Positions 1-8,311 of a stretch of 64,000 nt of DNA are shown one piece after another. This stretch comes from Bacteroidaceae bacterium. Its GTDB lineage: Bacteria; Bacteroidota; Bacteroidia; Bacteroidales; Bacteroidaceae. Within the stretch, counting starts at the first letter, position 1; each line of letters begins with the position of its first letter. The notes beneath the pieces are model-generated. The model did no database searches. It saw only the letters and a list, made by a program, of their open reading frames with translations, and had not been told where the DNA came from. The DNA lies in the NCBI GenBank assembly GCA_017557635.1, contig JAFYYH010000021.1, positions 298,363-362,362 of the forward strand, in the 5' to 3' direction. The position numbers and the translations under genes were made by a program.

Positions 1-476
1 TAATGGGTGGCGGCAGTGGCTGCCAGATGACCGCCGGCTGAGCATCCCTGTACTCCTATCTTCTTGATTCCGTATTTGTCGGCATCGGCCTTAAGCAGAC
101 GCATGGCCTCATGTACGTCATCCAGCGGAACTTCGTAATGGCCGTTGGGCAGACGGTACTTGAGTACTGCCAGGGTTATGCCCTGGTCCATATACCACTG
201 GGCCATGTTGTTGCCCTCAGATCCGTTCCATACATCGGTATAACCGCCGCCGGGGCAGGCAATTACAGCCAGTCCGTTGGGGTTGGGTGCTGCCCAGATG
301 GTGAGTGTGGGCTGGGTTACGTTCGATACATGCATATCCATGACCCTCTCGGGACCGGTCAGACCATTGCTGGTGGGGGCGCCGTCAGGCCACATATTGA
401 TTACGACTGTAGGCTCTTGTGCTCCTACAGAAAGCATCAGCATGAGCGATGCTACAAATAATACAATCCGTCTCAT
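1..476 (-). CDS. Alpha/beta-hydrolase carbohydrate esterase, C-terminus beyond window
   Basis: The visible 158 N-terminal residues begin with a signal peptide (about residues 1-19, ending VGAQ). They contain a glycine-rich oxyanion segment PGGGY near residues 75-79 and the nucleophile elbow G-C-S-A-G with Ser146. This matches exported esterase/acetyl-xylan-esterase-like hydrolases of the BD-FAE type; the catalytic Asp and His lie beyond the left edge. The next gene in the same direction, a GH127 enzyme, ends 31 bases upstream of this start, so the two probably form an operon that removes acyl groups and arabinose from plant polysaccharides. The substrate cannot be told from the sequence. The start ATG at 476 is the first Met before the signal peptide. 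Confidence 0.8.
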   Translation of the reverse strand, partial: MRRIVLFVASLMLMLSVGAQEPTVVINMWPDGAPTSNGLTGPERVMDMHVSNVTQPTLTIWAAPNPNGLAVIACPGGGYTDVWNGSEGNNMAQWYMDQGITLAVLKYRLPNGHYEVPLDDVHEAMRLLKADADKYGIKKIGVQGCSAGGHLAATAATH

Positions 477-507
477 AATTCTCAATTCTCAATTTTCAAT
501 TCTCAAT

Positions 508-2499
508 TTATTTGCGTGTCATCCACACCTCCATATTGCCGTTGCCGCGGTGGGCCCAGGCGTAATACGGAATAAGACGCAGTTTGACTTCACGGGCTCT
601 TTCAGTATTGCCGGTGTAGTTGTCAAATGCAGAGGTTTCAAGTGCGTTCATCTCATAGTCACGTCCCTCGACTGTCAGTTTTGTGGGCACTACCTGGAAT
701 GTTGAATTCACTGGCAGAGCGGTGCTCAGGACGTTGAAATCATTATCGGCCCACTCAGCGCAATATACCAGCGGTCCGCGCTCCACGGCAATCTTGCCGC
801 GGTCCTCGGCCACCTGGCGGTGAGCCATTACAATGCGGGGTTCCATGTCAAAGTGAATGGTGATCTTGTCGCCCTTCTTCCATTTGCGGTCTATGCCAAA
901 GTATCCGTTTTCAAGTGTGGCCGATACCTCCTGCCCGTTAACCTGTACAGTATATCCGAGTTTCTTGCCGTCTGCATAGCGATAAAGGTCCGTGGGTACG
1001 ACCTCGTTACGTACCCATCCCGGGATGCGGATGTTCAGACAGAACTGTCCGGGAGTCTTGTCGATGGTTATGTTCACATCACCGTTCCATGGGTAGCCGG
1101 TCTGCTGAGTCAGTTGCAGGTTCTTGCCAGCCACCTTGGTGGTAAGGGTGTTGGACATAAAGAGGTTTACGAATACCTTGCTGTCCTTGACTGCGTATAC
1201 ATATCCGGGAACCGAAGGGATGAAACGGCATATGTTGCTGGGGCAGCATGCGCAGCCGAACCAGGCCTGACGCTGGTGCTGTCCGTGGCTCTCCAACGGG
1301 TTGGGATAGAAGAATCCGCCTCCGTCCAGGCTCACGCCGCTTATCACTCCGTTGTACAGGGCACGCTCCAGCACATCCATGTATTTGGCATCGCCGTGCA
1401 GCAGGAACAGACGGTAGTTGGTATAGACATTGGCAATGGCGGCGCAGGTCTCGCAATAGCCGTTCATGTTGGGCAGGTCATAGTTCTGGGTGAATCCTTC
1501 AATTCCTCCTGTTGAGCCGATGCCTCCGGTCAGATACATCTTCTTGCCAACCATGTTCTCCCATATTCGGTCGATGGCATCGATGTAGGATTTGTCACCC
1601 GTGAGTGCGGCCACATCGGCCATGCCTGAATACATGTAACCGGCGCGGACGGCATGACCTACGGCCTCATCCTGCTCGATGACCGGCTTGTGTGACTGGT
1701 CATATGTATCCTTGCGGGCGGTCTTGCCTTTGTTGTCAAGGAACAGTTTTGCCTCGTCCAGGTATTTCTTGTCACCTGTTACCAGGTACAGTTTGGCAAG
1801 CGCCATCTCGGCAATCTGATGTCCGGGAACTATCACCTTCTGGCCTTCTCCGTAACCGATCTCGCGGCATACGCAGTCGGCGTAGCGGATGGCAATGTCC
1901 AGGAACTTGCGGCTTCCGGTTGCCTGATAGTGGGCTATGGCACCCTCAACCATGTGACCAAGGTTGTAGAGTTCATGGCTGCCGCTCTCCTCGGCACTCC
2001 AGCGGGTGGGGCCGGACCAGTCATGCGGGTGGGCGGGGTTCATGGTGCGGGCGGTATAGAGGTAACCGTCGGGTTCCTGAGCTGCGGCCACTATGTCAAG
2101 CACGCTGTCTATGTATGCCTCAAGTTTCTTGTCGGGGTAGGTCTGGAGCAGGTAACTGGCACCCTCGATGGTCTTGTAGACATCGGTATCATCAAAGGGG
2201 AACTGTGTGGGGCGGTAGTTGCTGCTGTTGTCACCGCGGGCTGTCTCGGCCATCTTGGCGGCGGCATGCTCAAAGTTCGTGTATCGGTCAGTCTCCTCGC
2301 ACTTGCTGAATGCCAGAGGGATGGTTACCTCGCGGCTCTGACGGATGCGGTCACCCCAGAATGTCTCGGGTGCAACCTTGACCTGGGTGAACGGCACGTT
2401 GCTTATGGGATAACTCGGCTTGTTCTCCTTTGCGGCGGTGAAGCACAGAACAAATGCTATTACTGCTGATGTAATAGTGATTTTACGGATAGTTCTCAT
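508..2499 (-). CDS. GH127 beta-L-arabinofuranosidase-like glycoside hydrolase (DUF1680)
   Basis: A 663-residue exported enzyme with a signal peptide in residues 1-23. The core is the (alpha/alpha)6 barrel of family GH127, which releases L-arabinofuranose from arabinan or arabinoglycoprotein. The family's metal and catalytic cluster is visible: C349-E350-T351-C352 and the vicinal C418-C419 inside C-A-C-C-P-S-N. These correspond to the Glu/Cys zinc ligands and cysteine nucleophile described for the Bifidobacterium enzyme HypBA1. A beta-sandwich tail follows from about residue 450. Length fits the family. It lies just upstream of an esterase in the same direction, consistent with a small arabinose-rich glycan degradation unit. 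Exact linkage specificity is inference. Confidence 0.88.
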   Translation of the reverse strand: MRTIRKITITSAVIAFVLCFTAAKENKPSYPISNVPFTQVKVAPETFWGDRIRQSREVTIPLAFSKCEETDRYTNFEHAAAKMAETARGDNSSNYRPTQFPFDDTDVYKTIEGASYLLQTYPDKKLEAYIDSVLDIVAAAQEPDGYLYTARTMNPAHPHDWSGPTRWSAEESGSHELYNLGHMVEGAIAHYQATGSRKFLDIAIRYADCVCREIGYGEGQKVIVPGHQIAEMALAKLYLVTGDKKYLDEAKLFLDNKGKTARKDTYDQSHKPVIEQDEAVGHAVRAGYMYSGMADVAALTGDKSYIDAIDRIWENMVGKKMYLTGGIGSTGGIEGFTQNYDLPNMNGYCETCAAIANVYTNYRLFLLHGDAKYMDVLERALYNGVISGVSLDGGGFFYPNPLESHGQHQRQAWFGCACCPSNICRFIPSVPGYVYAVKDSKVFVNLFMSNTLTTKVAGKNLQLTQQTGYPWNGDVNITIDKTPGQFCLNIRIPGWVRNEVVPTDLYRYADGKKLGYTVQVNGQEVSATLENGYFGIDRKWKKGDKITIHFDMEPRIVMAHRQVAEDRGKIAVERGPLVYCAEWADNDFNVLSTALPVNSTFQVVPTKLTVEGRDYEMNALETSAFDNYTGNTERAREVKLRLIPYYAWAHRGNGNMEVWMTRK

Positions 2500-2519
2500 A
2501 CTCTATTTAGTTGTCATTG

Positions 2520-2551
2520 TTGCAAACTTAAGTAAAAAAGCACTATCTTCG
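2520..2551 (+). promoter_or_regulatory. Candidate promoter of tRNA-Arg
   Basis: TTG at 2520-2522, a 21-base spacer and TATCTTCG at 2544-2551 (7 of 8 to TAnnTTTG) precede the tRNA by about 26 bases. It overlaps the divergent GH127 promoter. Confidence 0.5.
2523..2530 (-). promoter_or_regulatory. Candidate -7 box for the GH127-esterase operon
   Basis: On the minus strand the bases read TAAGTTTG, a full match to the Bacteroidetes -7 consensus TAnnTTTG, 24 bases upstream of the GH127 start. I see no clear -33 box. Confidence 0.45.
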
Positions 2552-2577
2552 CGGCCGAATAGGTAAAAAACCTGTTT

Positions 2578-2649
2578 GCCCTTGTAGTTCAATGGATAGA
2601 ACGGAAGTTTCCTAAACTTTAAATTTGGGTTCGATTCCCAGCGAGGGTA
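2578..2649 (+). tRNA. tRNA-Arg (anticodon CCU)
   Basis: All four arms fold. The acceptor stem is 2578-2584 with 2642-2648 (two G-T pairs), discriminator A2649. The D arm is GTTC/GAAC. The anticodon stem GAAGT/ACTTT surrounds loop TTCCTAA, giving anticodon CCT for AGG codons. The T arm has loop TTCGATT closed by TTGGG/CCCAG. CCA is not encoded. The anticodon-to-T-arm segment is repeated in inverse orientation downstream at 2701-2726. Confidence 0.9.
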
Positions 2650-2726
2650 CTTGCAATGAGTGATAAGGTTGGACTTTGTCACTCATTCTTGTTTTATGAC
2701 AACCCAAATTTAAAGTCCAGGAAACT
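2606..2726. repeat. Inverted copy of the tRNA-Arg anticodon/T-arm segment
   Basis: Bases 2606-2631 inside the tRNA and 2701-2726 form an inverted repeat with 24 of 26 positions matching; the two differences sit at 2614-2615. Between the arms lies another perfect 9-base inverted repeat, 2655-2663 with 2679-2687. The mature tRNA 3' half could therefore pair with its own downstream sequence in the precursor. Confidence 0.8.
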
Positions 2727-2738
2727 GGACCTTTTTTT
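2715..2738 (+). terminator. Terminator after tRNA-Arg
   Basis: Stem GTCCAG/CTGGAC (2715-2720 with 2725-2730), GAAA loop, then seven T. It is built partly from the inverted tRNA copy. Confidence 0.75.
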
Positions 2739-2739
2739 A

Positions 2740-2841
2740 ATTTGCTACGCAAATGGGCCGCCCTACAGGCGGGATGGCTTCGCCATTTATAAATTGTTTT
2801 AGTTTGCTTTCGCAAACGTGTTCTATTCTCGGCGGGGGTAC
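2740..2841. repeat. Tandem mini-hairpins and decayed tRNA 3' tail
   Basis: Four short perfect hairpins follow one another: 2740-2745/2749-2754, 2758-2762/2768-2772, 2774-2778/2782-2786 and 2802-2807/2812-2817. They end in a 22-base segment (2820-2841) that matches the tRNA-Arg 3' end (2629-2650) at 18 positions. The kinase stop codon comes three bases later. I see no believable protein-coding gene in 2650-2844. Confidence 0.65.
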
Positions 2842-2844
2842 GAT

Positions 2845-3699
2845 TTAGAAGAACTGCTTTACCAAGCGTTTGATGTGGATGCTGAAGAATATCTTTTGTG
2901 GCAAGGACGTCTCCTGGAAAACCGGGCGGACAACCAGATCCAGGCAGGCGAACTTGCCGGCCAGATGATCAAATTCACTGTGGTCCTCCTTTCCGGTATA
3001 GGCTTTTGCAAAAGCATCCCAACTGGCTTTGAACTGTTCATAGGTCATGTGAAATATATCCTGAACCTGCTTCATCGACGCATACATGTTGCATATCTGA
3101 AACAGGTGTCCTACGTCAAACATGAAATCACCGTGAGCAAACCGGTCCAAGTCAATTACATAGTATTCATCGCCGGACTGAATGATATTTCCAAACTGGA
3201 AATCACCGTGAACACAATGGTCATTCTCGGGAATGGTCTCTGCAAAATTGCGGATAATCCGGCGGTTCTTTTTACTGATGAAACGGGTTATCTCAATTCC
3301 CTTTAGAACCTGCTGCTTGCGGCTGGGAAAGAAATCCGTATTGCAGGGAGTTGAGGCCAGTTCCTTTCCCTTTTCAGACAGAATCCTGGCCATCTCTTCA
3401 AGACGTTCAGGCTCATCATGACATATGCGTGACAGGGATTTCTTGTCCTTGATACGCTGTGATAGAGTGCCATAGCCATCGGCCACCTCTACAATCTCGT
3501 ACATCTTTGGCACCTTTATACCCAGGCTTTCAACTGCCTTGGAGACATCATACTCCTTCTTTACAAACTCCAGGGTGTTCAAACCGCGCTTGTTCACCTT
3601 CAGAATGAGATCAGGCTCTGAAGGTTTCTCATAGGTTTTTCCGTTACCGCCTTCTCCTATCTGAACGTAGTCCTTAAGGTCAATCTTTCTGTATTGCAT
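2845..3699 (-). CDS. Aminoglycoside-phosphotransferase-like small-molecule kinase
   Basis: A 284-residue protein-kinase-fold phosphotransferase. The catalytic loop H164-G-D166 to N171 and the metal-binding segment D183-L-D185 are clear, as is a glycine-rich nucleotide loop near residues 15-20. It resembles the APH superfamily, in particular a paralogous group found in Fibrobacter and Bacteroidales (TIGR02172-like); the natural substrate is unknown. I chose Met at 3699 because the open frame upstream of it runs into the palindromic repeat 3741-3874. A real resistance function should not be assumed. Confidence 0.75.
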   Translation of the reverse strand: MQYRKIDLKDYVQIGEGGNGKTYEKPSEPDLILKVNKRGLNTLEFVKKEYDVSKAVESLGIKVPKMYEIVEVADGYGTLSQRIKDKKSLSRICHDEPERLEEMARILSEKGKELASTPCNTDFFPSRKQQVLKGIEITRFISKKNRRIIRNFAETIPENDHCVHGDFQFGNIIQSGDEYYVIDLDRFAHGDFMFDVGHLFQICNMYASMKQVQDIFHMTYEQFKASWDAFAKAYTGKEDHSEFDHLAGKFACLDLVVRPVFQETSLPQKIFFSIHIKRLVKQFF

Positions 3700-3740
3700 G
3701 AGATAATCCTTTTGCGTACAAATATAGCAGAAAAAATGAT

Positions 3741-3874
3741 ACCATTGGGGACGGTTCCGTTTGGTACCGTTTTTGAAACAAAAAAAGTCCAGATTTTTGT
3801 CTGGACCTTTTTTTTGATATATCTGGAAGCTTTCTCCGGAATAAACGGTACCAAACGGAACCGTCCCCAATGGT
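3741..3874. repeat. Nested palindromic element, copy 1
   Basis: Perfect 32-base inverted repeat: 3741-3772 with 3843-3874, core GGGGACGGTTC. Inside is a second hairpin, 3787-3793/3800-3806, flanked by A-runs on the left and T-runs on the right, the layout of a two-way terminator. The outer arm ends one base before the TAG stop (3876-3878) of korB. Related copies lie at 6897-7017 and 18253-18383. Confidence 0.9.
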
Positions 3875-3875
3875 A

Positions 3876-4886
3876 CTATTTTACTTCCCAGATGTCGTTG
3901 GTCTCAAGGAGCTCGGCAAAGTTGTGATACTTCTTTGCTGCCTTTACCTCCTCAATCTGAGCGGTTACGGCGTCGTCATAGGTGGGAGCCTCAACGTCAC
4001 GGATAACGCCAAGTGCTACGGGGAATCCGTCGCCGTCACCCATCAGGGCCAGCTTGAGCTGCAGGGTGTTGTCCTGGCAGTGGGCATCGTGTACAAGGAT
4101 ATCCTTGAGTGTGATGCCGTTCTCACCAATCTTTACGACCTTAAGGCCGAATCCCTCCTGCATCAGTCCGAACTCATTGTTCTCGCCGAATACCAGGGGC
4201 TCACCGTGCTTAACGTAGATGGCGTTCTTGGCGCGGCCCTCCTTGTTGTATACTGCATCGTGTGTACCGTTGTTGAAGATAACGCAGTTCTGCAGGATCT
4301 CGCATACAGATGCACCCTTGTGGTTGTAAGCGGCCTTGAGGATATCTACTGTACCGGGAGCATCGGTGGCAACGGCGCGGGCAAAGAAGTGACCGCGTGC
4401 ACCGAAGCAGAGCTCTGCGGGACGGAACGGATCCTCAACGGTGCCGTAAGGGCTTGACTTGCTCACGAAACCACGGGGTGAAGTAGGTGAATACTGACCC
4501 TTGGTAAGTCCGTAGATACGGTTGTTGAGCAGAATCATATTGAGGTTGATGTTACGGCGGTTGGCGTGAATGAAGTGGTTACCGCCGATAGCCAGACCGT
4601 CACCGTCACCTGATACCTGCCATACGGTCAGGTCGGGGTTGGCAACCTTGCAACCGGTAGCTATTGCTGCTGCACGGCCGTGGATGGTGTTCATACCATA
4701 TGTAGCCATATAGTGGGGCAGACGGCTTGAGCAACCGATACCTGAAATTACTGCGGTATTGTATGGAGCGACTCCGATTTCGGCCATAGCCTTGTGCAGC
4801 GATGCCAGGAAGAAGTGGTCACCGCATCCGGGGCACCAACGGGGCTGTCCCTTCTTGAAATCTTGTGCTGTATATTCCATAGTCAT
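3876..4886 (-). CDS. korB: 2-oxoglutarate:ferredoxin oxidoreductase, beta subunit
   Basis: A 336-residue thiamine-diphosphate subunit. N-terminal C-P-G-C-G (about residues 18-22) is typical of the beta chain. The TPP/Mg motif runs from G-D-G-D-G to the L-L-N-N pair about 30 residues later. With the alpha subunit it oxidatively decarboxylates 2-oxoglutarate to succinyl-CoA with reduction of ferredoxin, or runs in reverse in anaerobes. It is immediately downstream of korA with a six-base gap, so the two are co-transcribed. A second Met two codons in is an equally good start. Other 2-oxoacids are possible substrates. A palindromic element abuts the stop codon. Confidence 0.9.
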   Translation of the reverse strand: MTMEYTAQDFKKGQPRWCPGCGDHFFLASLHKAMAEIGVAPYNTAVISGIGCSSRLPHYMATYGMNTIHGRAAAIATGCKVANPDLTVWQVSGDGDGLAIGGNHFIHANRRNINLNMILLNNRIYGLTKGQYSPTSPRGFVSKSSPYGTVEDPFRPAELCFGARGHFFARAVATDAPGTVDILKAAYNHKGASVCEILQNCVIFNNGTHDAVYNKEGRAKNAIYVKHGEPLVFGENNEFGLMQEGFGLKVVKIGENGITLKDILVHDAHCQDNTLQLKLALMGDGDGFPVALGVIRDVEAPTYDDAVTAQIEEVKAAKKYHNFAELLETNDIWEVK

Positions 4887-4892
4887 TCTGTT

Positions 4893-6728
4893 TTACTTGT
4901 TAAGGATTTCATTGAAGGCACTGACCAGCTCGTTTACTACGAACGGCTGACCCTTTACCTGATTGAACTGATAGGGAACCAGTCCGTCAACCTTCATTCT
5001 GAGGAATGCGGCCAACTGACCCATGTTCTGCTCAGCAACTACAACCTTCTTGTACTTCTTAAGTACCTGAGCGGCGTTCTTAGGCAGCGGGTTGATGAAC
5101 TTGAAGTGTGCGTGAGCAACCTTCTTGCCCTGAGCACGGAGCTCATCCATGGCGGCACGCAGATGTCCGTAAGTTCCGCCGAAACCTACAATCAGCAGGT
5201 CGGCATCATCAACATCACCGATAACCTCCAGATCAGGAACCTCAATGTTATTGATCTTCTGCTGACGCAGACGAGTCATCAGGTCATGGTTCTCAGGATT
5301 GGTGCTGATAGCGCCGGTTTTGTTATCCTTCTCCAGACCACCCAGGATGTGGGTGAATCCCTCACGGCCGGGAACTGCCCAGTAACGGGTGCCGTTCTCT
5401 GCACGCATGTAAGGAGTCCATGTACCCTTGAGTTCCTCGGGAACGTAAGGCGGGTTGATGGCGGGATACTCGGCCAGGTTGGGCAGCTTGAATGCTGCTG
5501 AACCGTTGGCTACGAAAGCATCGGTCAAAAGGACAACCGGAGTCATGTGCTCCAGAGCCATCTTACTTGCCTGATATGCTGCATCGAAGCAGTCAACGGG
5601 TGATGTGGCTGCAATTACGGGCATTGGACTCTCACCGTTACGGCCGAACAGTACCTGCAGGAGGTCTGTCTGCTCTGACTTGGTGGGAAGACCTGTTGCA
5701 GGACCGCCGCGCTGAACATCGAGTACAACAAGCGGAAGCTCCATGATGACAGCCAGGTTCATGGCCTCTGACTTAAGGCAGATACCGGGACCTGAAGTTG
5801 ATGTCACTGCAAGAGCACCTGCGAAAGATGCACCTACGGCCGATGAACAGCCTGCAATCTCATCCTCGCACTGAACGGTGGTAACACCAAGTGACTTGTG
5901 CTTGGAGAGCTCATGCAGAACATCGGTTGCAGGAGTGATAGGATATGAACCCAGATAGAGCTTGAGGCCGGCCTTCTCGGCAGCGGCGATGAAACCGTAT
6001 GCGGTAGCCTTGTTACCTGTAATATCCATGTAACGGCCGGGCTCCTTCTGCTTTGATTCAATGCGGTATACGTTCATGGCACTGCTGTGAGTGTTGTGAC
6101 CGTAGTCATAACCGGCCTGGATAACCTTGATGTTGGCCTCGGCCAGCTCAGGCTTCTTGGCGAACTTGTCACGCAGATAGTTGAATGCAATCTCGATGTC
6201 GCGGCTGAAGAGCCAGCATACCAGACCGAGAGCAAACATATTGCGGCACTTGAGAACAGCCTTTGCATCCATACCGGTATCAGCAAGTGCGTCCTTTACC
6301 ATCTGGGTAAGGGGGCATGCGATTACGCGGTCCGGATCAACACCCAGCTCTGCGAGCGGATCCTCAGTCTGGAAAGCGGCTTTCTCAAGGTCTGCCTTCT
6401 TGAAAGCGTCTGTGTCAATGATAATAGTAGCGTTGGGCTTGGCGTACTTGAGCTGTGTCTTGAGAGCGGCAGCGTTCATTGCTACCAGAACATCACACTG
6501 ATCACCCGGGGTGTAAACCTTACCTGCGCCGATGTGTACCTGGAAGCCCGATACACCGGTAAGAGAGCCTTGCGGGGCGCGGATATCGGCAGGATAGTCG
6601 GGGAAGGTACTGATACTGTTTCCGACCGTAGCCGAAACAGTAGAGAAGATGTTGCCGGCCAACTGCATTCCGTCACCGGAGTCACCTGAGAAGCGGACAA
6701 CAACCTGATCCAATTCTTTAACTGTCAT
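4893..6728 (-). CDS. korA: 2-oxoglutarate:ferredoxin oxidoreductase, gamma-alpha fused subunit
   Basis: A 611-residue protein with the gamma domain (about residues 1-190, starting with the segment F-S-G-D-S-G-D-G-M) fused ahead of the alpha pyrimidine-binding domain, the usual arrangement of KorA in Bacteroidetes. The alpha part has G-S-Y-P-I-T-P-A-T near residue 250 and the T-S-T-S-G-P-G substrate loop. I start at 6728 (M-T-V-K) rather than the in-frame Met at 6764: the -7 box at 6772-6779 would put the transcript start almost on 6764, and homologues begin near this point. It pairs with korB. Confidence 0.9.
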   Translation of the reverse strand: MTVKELDQVVVRFSGDSGDGMQLAGNIFSTVSATVGNSISTFPDYPADIRAPQGSLTGVSGFQVHIGAGKVYTPGDQCDVLVAMNAAALKTQLKYAKPNATIIIDTDAFKKADLEKAAFQTEDPLAELGVDPDRVIACPLTQMVKDALADTGMDAKAVLKCRNMFALGLVCWLFSRDIEIAFNYLRDKFAKKPELAEANIKVIQAGYDYGHNTHSSAMNVYRIESKQKEPGRYMDITGNKATAYGFIAAAEKAGLKLYLGSYPITPATDVLHELSKHKSLGVTTVQCEDEIAGCSSAVGASFAGALAVTSTSGPGICLKSEAMNLAVIMELPLVVLDVQRGGPATGLPTKSEQTDLLQVLFGRNGESPMPVIAATSPVDCFDAAYQASKMALEHMTPVVLLTDAFVANGSAAFKLPNLAEYPAINPPYVPEELKGTWTPYMRAENGTRYWAVPGREGFTHILGGLEKDNKTGAISTNPENHDLMTRLRQQKINNIEVPDLEVIGDVDDADLLIVGFGGTYGHLRAAMDELRAQGKKVAHAHFKFINPLPKNAAQVLKKYKKVVVAEQNMGQLAAFLRMKVDGLVPYQFNQVKGQPFVVNELVSAFNEILNK

Positions 6729-6771
6729 AGCTTTTGTATAGTGTTTTTTGATTATACATTTCAAAACGGCG

Positions 6772-6779
6772 CAAAATTA
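6772..6779 (-). promoter_or_regulatory. Candidate -7 box for korAB
   Basis: Minus-strand TAATTTTG matches TAnnTTTG, 44 bases upstream of the chosen korA start. The spacer further right, to 6896, is very AT-rich and shows nothing else clear. Confidence 0.5.
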
Positions 6780-6896
6780 CAAGAATATTCCGTTTATTAT
6801 TCGTTTTTAAACCTATTTAGTATACAATATGTATGATATTTTAAAATATACAGTATATATGCAATAATATATGCAGATAATATGCAAGTCGCTGGC

Positions 6897-7017
6897 TGAA
6901 GCCATTGGGGACGGTTCTCTTTGGCTCTACACAGAACAATCCCTCTAGCATCTGGAAATGTTAGAGGGATTGCTTTATTAAGTATGATGCCAAAGAGAAC
7001 CGTCCCCAATGGCTTCA
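6897..7017. repeat. Nested palindromic element, copy 2
   Basis: Perfect 29-base inverted repeat, 6897-6925 with 6989-7017, around a different inner hairpin, 6937-6951/6958-6972 (14 of 15 paired). The right arm contains the TGA stop codon (7015-7017) of the neighbouring leftward gene, and the matching left arm carries the same TGAAGCC sequence. The palindrome therefore extends into coding sequence. Confidence 0.9.
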
Positions 7018-8247
7018 GAATCCGAATCCGCCGCCGAATCCGCCCATGCCGCCGTTACCGAAGTTTACGGTAGCAGTGTGCTCCGCCTGGACAGGTGTAC
7101 CGTCCTGTTCGGCCGGAATCCAGTCCGGCATGATCATAACGGTACGCAAAGCCTCCTGATCCATAGCGTAAACTTCCACTCCGTTTACCACTGCGTGGTT
7201 GGCTATCACAGGATTGATGATGGCTCCGTCTGTATCAACAGTGAATGATACGGTTGCGCGACCGTTGATTTTCTGTTTCTTGAGATCCTCGGGATAAAGG
7301 GTGTTGGAACTTATGAACTGCTGCATGGCCATGCCTCCTCCAACAAACTTGGCCTGTGGCTTTTGCGGACCCTGAGGCTGTCCTCCGGGCATACCTCCGG
7401 GCATACCTCCGGGCATACCACCGGGCATTCTGCCGCCACCGGGGAATCCTCCGCCGAATCCTCCCATTCCACCGCTGTTTTGTGATTGCTCTATCTGCTC
7501 AGCTGTGGGCTGCGGATCTATTCTCATGGGAACACCCATGCTGAGTACAGTCTGCAGTGAGTCAATATACTGATTGTACTTGGGGAAATGCAGGTCAGAC
7601 TTAAGCAATATGCGATACCATTTCTTTGCATCACGAAGTGCGACAGTATCGTTTTCCATACGCCATTTACCCAGGTTGAATGTACCAAGCCATGCCTGTG
7701 CACCCAGAACCTGCTCGTCCTTGGTGCTGACTTCGGCAACCTTGGGATAAGATTCAAGTATCTGAATGCCGCCGCTCACATAGGATGGTTCCTTCTTGTA
7801 TTTACCGTACTCATAATAGAAGCGGGCAAGCAGGATGGTAGCATTGTTGTCTCCGCCCTTGACAGCCTTCTTGAGCCATTTTATTCCCTGTGAGAAAAAT
7901 GCATCCTGAGACTGCTGACGCGCCCAGAAGATGAAGAAATAACTGCCCAGGTTGTATTGTGCCGGAACGTGGTTCTGCTTGGCAGCAGACTCCAGAAGGT
8001 TGAGACCCAACTCAATGTCCTGTTTTACATACTGGCCCGATATGCACTCCTGAGCCAATGCGTTCATGGACTCAAGGTCTCCCTTGATTACACCTTTCTT
8101 ATGATTCTCAATCACCTGTTTCATTCCCTGATTGGTGATCTCGATCTTATCCATTAGGGCTTTGATAGAGTCCGTATTAACGTCCTGGGCCATAACCGGC
8201 ATCAGAAACAATGCCGAAACGACTACTGAAATAAGCTTTTTTCTCAT
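7015..8247 (-). CDS. Sel1-repeat protein with C-terminal TonB domain
   Basis: A 410-residue exported protein. Signal peptide residues 1-20 (ending PVMAQ). Sel1/TPR-like helical repeats span about 60-220. A Gly/Met/Pro linker with G-G-M-P repeats covers roughly 260-300. A TonB C-terminal domain follows, containing Y-P-E-D and N-G-R-A-T-V-S-F-T-V-D. TonB proteins normally have an N-terminal membrane anchor; here only a cleavable signal is seen, so the domain would act free in the periplasm. That makes energy coupling doubtful and a binding or scaffold role more likely. Start at 8247 chosen for the clean signal peptide; a Met six bases upstream is possible. The stop codon lies inside a palindromic repeat. 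Confidence 0.78.
   Translation of the reverse strand: MRKKLISVVVSALFLMPVMAQDVNTDSIKALMDKIEITNQGMKQVIENHKKGVIKGDLESMNALAQECISGQYVKQDIELGLNLLESAAKQNHVPAQYNLGSYFFIFWARQQSQDAFFSQGIKWLKKAVKGGDNNATILLARFYYEYGKYKKEPSYVSGGIQILESYPKVAEVSTKDEQVLGAQAWLGTFNLGKWRMENDTVALRDAKKWYRILLKSDLHFPKYNQYIDSLQTVLSMGVPMRIDPQPTAEQIEQSQNSGGMGGFGGGFPGGGRMPGGMPGGMPGGMPGGQPQGPQKPQAKFVGGGMAMQQFISSNTLYPEDLKKQKINGRATVSFTVDTDGAIINPVIANHAVVNGVEVYAMDQEALRTVMIMPDWIPAEQDGTPVQAEHTATVNFGNGGMGGFGGGFGF
7384..7431. repeat. 12-base tandem repeat in coding sequence
   Basis: Three identical 12-base units (7384-7395, 7396-7407, 7408-7419) and a fourth diverged one encode the G-G-M-P linker of the Sel1/TonB protein. Copy number changes would keep the reading frame. 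Confidence 0.9.
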
Positions 8248-8311
8248 TTGCATTATATGATTAGGCAGATACAAATATCGTCATTTCATGGAAATGTAAA
8301 AGTTTTTTAAA

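Noticed and set aside
820-2469. Long plus-strand frames opposite the GH127 gene
   Set aside because: They are antisense shadows; the minus-strand frame carries all family motifs.
2612-2815. 67-codon minus-strand frame over tRNA and repeats
   Set aside because: It is antisense to the tRNA and made from inverted repeats.
3700-3870. N-terminal extension of the kinase
   Set aside because: The added residues are only translated palindrome 1.
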